Source of the DNA: Ehretia macrophylla
Lineage: Eukaryota; Streptophyta; Magnoliopsida; Boraginales; Ehretiaceae
Reading direction: 5' to 3'
Assembly: GCA_037974665.1 (NCBI GenBank)
Contig: CM075783.1
Coordinates: 9,350,762 to 9,414,761 of the forward strand
DNA length: 64,000 nucleotides
A program made the position numbers and the translations under genes. Positions within the stretch are counted from its first letter, which is position 1. The number at the start of each line of letters is the position of its first letter. Below the pieces are notes generated by a model that saw only the letters and a list, made by a program, of their open reading frames with translations, was not told the DNA's origin and searched no databases. Shown one piece after another: positions 59,646 to 64,000 of this stretch.

Positions 59646-61482
59646 TTTCGTTTACTGAACGTTGTATATTGTATAATGTATATATAAGATGATCCCCGGC
59701 AGCTGCCAATGTTGCACTTGTGTATATGTATGTATTTATATTTGAGGATCATCACCTAATTAATTGTATGCAACCTAACCATGTAAGTGCTAATGTTTAA
59801 TGTAACACAATGAACAATCTTGATGATGCCAATCTTATGACTTTTGAGTTAAAATATGCCTTCATAGGCACATTTCGAAGTCTGAACTCTAAAGAAACAT
59901 TAGTGGAGGTGCTCCTTAGGCCTGTGGACTAGGGAGTCCAAGATTTTTGCTTGTTTTCCTTGGTTGTTCTTTTTTCTTTTTTTTAAAATTAATTGTTGAC
60001 AAGGAATTTATATTAGACAATATTATATTGAATCTACCTCAAAATTATAGAAATTTTGAGATGTAATTGTATATCTTGATACTTTTTACCAAGTCAGTCA
60101 AGGAGGAGTATTGAATTTAGCACATTATCTTTACGAGCTAATATTTTTGAATATTTTGATGTTAGTAAAGATCTGTTCCTTCGAATTAATGCCTTCACCA
60201 TTTGTTACATAGAGGGATGGATCCTCCTAGCTTATCTTGATCCAGGGTAAGACTTTAATGCACTTGTTTCTTATGATCTCTATTCAAATACACGTGGATT
60301 TCACACATGTGAGGTCTATTTCTCTATCTCTATGGAGTATGGGGAGGAGCACTGAAGAAGTTTTCCTTGATCCAATGTTTAACGTCTGCCATGGTGCATA
60401 ACTTACTGATTTTGCCCAGTGAGAACAAAATAATGATTAACAGAAGAAGATTCTACATATTAATTAGTTCATTAGCTTTGCATGGATCATTTCAATTTTC
60501 TCTTACAAATATGAATAAAATAACTATTTAAGCTAAAGCTGAAATGCACATGGAAAGAGGAGTTTCTCATAAGCAATTGTCTATCAAGAGAAAAATAAAG
60601 AAGTACTAATTAGTGGTATGATTTTCGTTTTAAGTGCAAGAGGTTTTGAAATTAATTTTTAGAATTAACATCTTAAGTGATATAATGTTGGCGTATAAGC
60701 CCCCTTTAAATAAAAAAAAAGTATTTCATATTAAAGGAATGCCTCTACTGTTCTCTCTAATCACTTTTAATGTTAATGATATATAGAAATTTGGATTGAA
60801 CTGTAATATTCCTTCTTTTTCTTTTCCACCTTTATTTTCTAGTAAAGAAATAATTCGATTCCCTTTATTCTCTTTTATACCACTTTTTCTTCATGTTAAA
60901 CTCACTGCAGGATACAAGCTTGACTTGGGGTTTTGGGCAATCCCATTATTTCCTAATCATTTTAAAATGCATTTTTTAGCATGTAAATGGTTATTCAATC
61001 CAAAACCAGTGTAGATTGAGATATTTATACATAAATCGACACTAAATTTTGAACATTACTTATACTTAGATGCGATGTTTTGATTTCTATTGAATGAAAC
61101 ACTGACAGATGGAGTTGGGAAAACTCTTCTAACCGACCAAAACGCCTCTCACATGAGAGGTGACCTTACACAGGTAGGGTCCACCTCTACACTAATGTGT
61201 TTCGATCCGTTAGACTAACCGAAAATTTTTCTAATGGAGTTGTCCCAATTCTTATTTTTCTTTTTTTAATTTTTTTTTTGCACTAGCACTATCTTTTCAC
61301 AGTTTAGCGAGTGAAAGTGGTTTTTTCTATTTTAAAGAATTCTTTATTTTAATTTTATTCTAATGTCATTCCTTATTTTAGCCACTACATTGTTTTTATT
61401 TTTTTAATTATGTTTTAGTCATTTAATTTTTTACATTTCAATATTTTGAGTTTGAATATTCATGTTTTTTTTCAAAAATTAT
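59646..61482. other. UEV1 3' flank and intergenic DNA
   Basis: It contains the UEV1 3' UTR (end not determined) and AT-rich DNA without a supported gene. Near 61116-61250 TTGGGAAAACTCTTCTAACC and TTGGGACAACTCCATTAG (reversed) hint at a small inverted-repeat element, too weak to call. Confidence 0.4.
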
Positions 61483-61839
61483 AGAGTAAATAACTTAACA
61501 CCTCATGTGTTTTGCTAAAAGTGTACAATACCATTTGTATTTTAAAACGTAGCTTATTATCCCCTGTATTTTATAAAAGTAATTGAATACCCCTCATGTA
61601 TTTTATAAATAAGTTGAATACTCCTTTGTGTTTTAAAAACGTAGTTCAATTATATTTTTAAAAATACAAGGGATATTTAATTACTTTTTTAAAATACAGG
61701 GGATAATCAGCTTATTTATAAAATAAAGGGGAATATTCAGCTAATTTTATAAAATACACGAAGGTAATCAACTACGTTTGAAAAGAAAATGATATTGTAC
61801 ATTTTTAACAAAATATAAGGGGTGTTAAGTCGTTTACTC
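61483..61839. mobile_element. Palindromic MITE, 357 bp
   Basis: The two halves are inverted copies: AGAGTAAATAACTTAACACC at the left and GGGGTGTTAAGTCGTTTACTC at the right, continuing inward with CCCTGTATTTTATAAAAGTA against its inverse near 61690. It is flanked by AAAATTAT on both sides (61475-61482, 61840-61847), an 8-bp duplication typical of hAT-like elements. There is no coding capacity. Confidence 0.8.
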
Positions 61840-62072
61840 AAAATTATATTCTTTCTAATAAGTATATTCCCAACTATTATATTTTTGTACCGTTTTGCTA
61901 ATCCATCTTGAATTAATAAATATCAAAATACAAAGATAATATTATAGATTAACCACCGTGCTATTAACATTTTTTTAAACAAAAATATTTGTTTGAGAAA
62001 CCAATACGTAAATTTAAAATATAAATATATCTAAATACAATCTAGTTTCAAAATTATTTGATTTCGTTGCAC

Positions 62073-62332
62073 TTAAAAATGTAAATATAAAACTATAATA
62101 TAAAATACAAAAAGAAATAAAAGAAAAGAAGTGAGATAGGAAGTCATTCTCCCTCTCCAATTGTGTGGAGTGAGAAGATAAAAATTGAGAACCAGTTAAA
62201 AATGTAAATATAAAACTATAATAAAAAAAAGATAAAATACAAAAAGAAATAAAAAATAAGAAGTGAGATAAGAAGTCATTCTCCCTCTCTAATTGTGTGG
62301 AGTGAGAAGATAAAAATTGAGAACCAGCTAAA
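62073..62332. repeat. Two-copy tandem duplication, about 123-137 bp unit
   Basis: TTAAAAATGTAAATATAAAA starts both copies (62073 and 62196). Both contain GAAGTGAGATA, GTCATTCTCCCTCTC, AATTGTGTGGAGTGAGAAGA and GAGAACCAG. The second is longer by a short A-rich insertion. They are about 93% alike by eye, so the duplication is recent. Confidence 0.9.
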
Positions 62333-62689
62333 ATAACAATTGTGATTAGGAGTCTTTTGGAGAAGAGAAACTACATTTTGGATCCCTCTTTCGGCTGAGG
62401 CAATATAGGCACCCTATTGGAAATACTATAATTCTTTACATGACTTTCCATTGCAATTTGTTTATCTTTCTTTGGTGATGGTATGACAAATTGGTAGAGC
62501 TCTGTGGGGCGTTTGTTTGCAGAATCTTATAATTCGAGAATGTGAAGTTTGTAATATGATATTTTTATATTTAGTTCGTGTAATAAAATTTATTTTTAAC
62601 AATATATGTTTTTAGGTGACTTAAAAGCAGAACATATGTCCCGTCCACTTCCAACTTCTATTCAAATTCTTATTCGCATGTGATGATGA

Positions 62690-63055
62690 TAAAATTAACC
62701 AACCGATCTCCAATAAAGTAATCTGAACTACCAAACGTGATCGGTACCCCCATTATGCTAAAGTCCTTTGCAAGTCGGGTCACCCTGACCTAAGGGTTTG
62801 GGCCCGAGGTTCGACCATTCCCTGACTTAGTGACGAGACGACATAATCTCGTAAAATTTGGAAAATGTGTCAGAAAGAAAGGTATAAATATGGCAATTAC
62901 ACCAACAAAAAAGGTGATTTATCATTCGCATATTAAACACACTATACTTTCTATTTTTGCAATCATCAACGATCAAAATACTAACTTAAGCATTAGAGTA
63001 CTTACGTAACCCAAACCCACACCCATTTTTCTTACAGGATAGCGCAGGAGGCACC
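62690..63055 (+). mobile_element. Gypsy LTR fragment, Tat/Athila style
   Basis: A TATA region (GGTATAAATATGG, TATAAATA at 62883-62890) is followed about 100 bp later by CTAACTTAAGCATTAGAGTA and, near 63040, CTTACAGGATAGCGC. The words ACTTAAGCATCGGAGTG, then a G-rich GCAGG end, are a known signature of the LTR 3' half in Tat-type elements. No primer site or partner LTR is visible. Confidence 0.5.
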
Positions 63056-64000
63056 TGACCAGTTTTGATCATCAACAGCATAGATAAAGCAAAAGCCAAA
63101 ACTGAAAGGCATAAAAGAATCATCTTTATTGAAACAAGATAAGTTTCGAATATTTGTTTTCTGGAAAATGTAGCTGTTAAGTCACTAGTGTCATCCTTTG
63201 TCTCGTGCGAAGATGCATTAACATAGCTTGAAGGAAAATTTTCATGTTAGTAGTAGTTGCTTAAACGTCTAGTGACGGCATTATTGTCAACTAGTTGCAT
63301 TGATCAATTGCAGTTCAGAAAAAAATATATACATTCCCAACTTTCTAAAATAAATAGGTACCAAAATCACAAAGGGAAAAAGTAAAAAGAATCGGTTTAT
63401 ATAATTAAAAGTCTGCAGGATAGGTTACAGAGGGAAAATTATTCTATCCGGAGCGCGCGACATTTGGCGAGCATATATGCATTGGCTGACATCATGCGAA
63501 GCAAGAAGACTGACACGCAAATGACCAAAACAGACACGCAAGTGAAGACAAAAACTTTGGCAAATGACCAGAATGGGCCGTGTAGTAAAGTGACGCTTCA
63601 AATTGATGTTATTTATTTCTGTTTGTCTAATTGCAATTTCCACGGGATTTATGAGTACGAAATTGTATGCATGAGTACGAAATTGTATGCAATAGAAGTG
63701 TGTCTCAGCAAATCAAAAACCTCATAAGAAATGCTAAGATGTAGTTTTATTTTGGTATTACAAAAAAAATATATTTTTCGATCGCATCGTTGTCGCAACG
63801 TAATTAACAATTACTCGATGATCTTATTAAAATATTGGAACATGATCCAAAATTAGTGTATATCATGCAACAAATGTCATATGTAGGGATATTCTGACAT
63901 GGTAATTGCAAAACCAATTTAAAGCGGGGTTGTTATCCTTGATGGGTTTATTTTTCAAGAAGTGGCAACAAAACACTTATTACATGCAAGATTTTGTTGT
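63056..64000. other. Intergenic DNA with a 20-bp tandem duplication
   Basis: ATGAGTACGAAATTGTATGC is repeated back to back at 63651-63670 and 63671-63690. Otherwise no feature could be supported; short ORFs near 63425-63727 overlap on both strands and resemble nothing known. Confidence 0.5.

Noticed and set aside
62805-62830. tRNA gene suggested by GAGGTTCGACCATTCCC
   Set aside because: The surrounding bases do not fold into a cloverleaf and the stretch fits a gypsy LTR better.

Overview
The window is plant nuclear DNA, very probably from an asterid eudicot. It carries a five-exon plant UEV1 gene, an R1-type (late-blight-resistance-like) CC-NB-LRR gene of a kind best known from Solanales, Lamiales and Gentianales, and dense nests of plant LTR retrotransposons (Copia; Ty3/gypsy Tekay-like and Tat-like). 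It is AT-rich and gene-poor. Only two host loci are supported with confidence. All calls come from reading the sequence; no database search was run.

Layout. (1) 1-14.7 kb: an old plus-strand Copia element holding two later minus-strand insertions. These are a ~4 kb solo-LTR-like block (about 2335-6356) and a structurally complete non-autonomous LTR element (6575-13227, target duplication ATTGC, internal region only ~1.56 kb with no gag-pol). (2) 15.15-21.38 kb: a plus-strand R1-like NLR pseudogene, split by a ~2.5 kb solo LTR of the same family as the non-autonomous element, with the duplication TGGCAT on both sides. (3) 21.4-24.06 kb: small repeats, including a Mutator-like MITE with 9-bp target duplications. 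(4) 24064-33541: a nearly whole Tekay/Del-type gypsy element with 2.27 kb LTRs and duplication CAGCC. (5) 33.5-41.8 kb: a minus-strand Tat-lineage gypsy fossil with two RNase H domains, a ~94 bp hairpin-rich tandem array and an antisense extra ORF. (6) 41.8-52.3 kb: truncated LTRs, Copia remains in both orientations, a second copy of the MITE family, a small minus-strand NLR relic, and a 24-bp tandem repeat. (7) 52.58-59.65 kb: the UEV1 gene, whose ~5 kb first intron holds a dead LINE. (8) 59.6-64 kb: intergenic DNA with a palindromic MITE, a ~123 bp tandem duplication and a Tat-type LTR fragment.

How it fits together. UEV1 is the only gene that looks functional. A Copia 3' LTR in the same orientation ends about 266 bp before its start codon and carries a TATA box, so the LTR may contribute to its promoter. 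The NLR was once a full-length immune receptor of about 1230 codons. It now carries two in-frame TAG codons plus the LTR insertion, and a second LRR scrap 25 kb away suggests a former NLR cluster taken over by retroelements.
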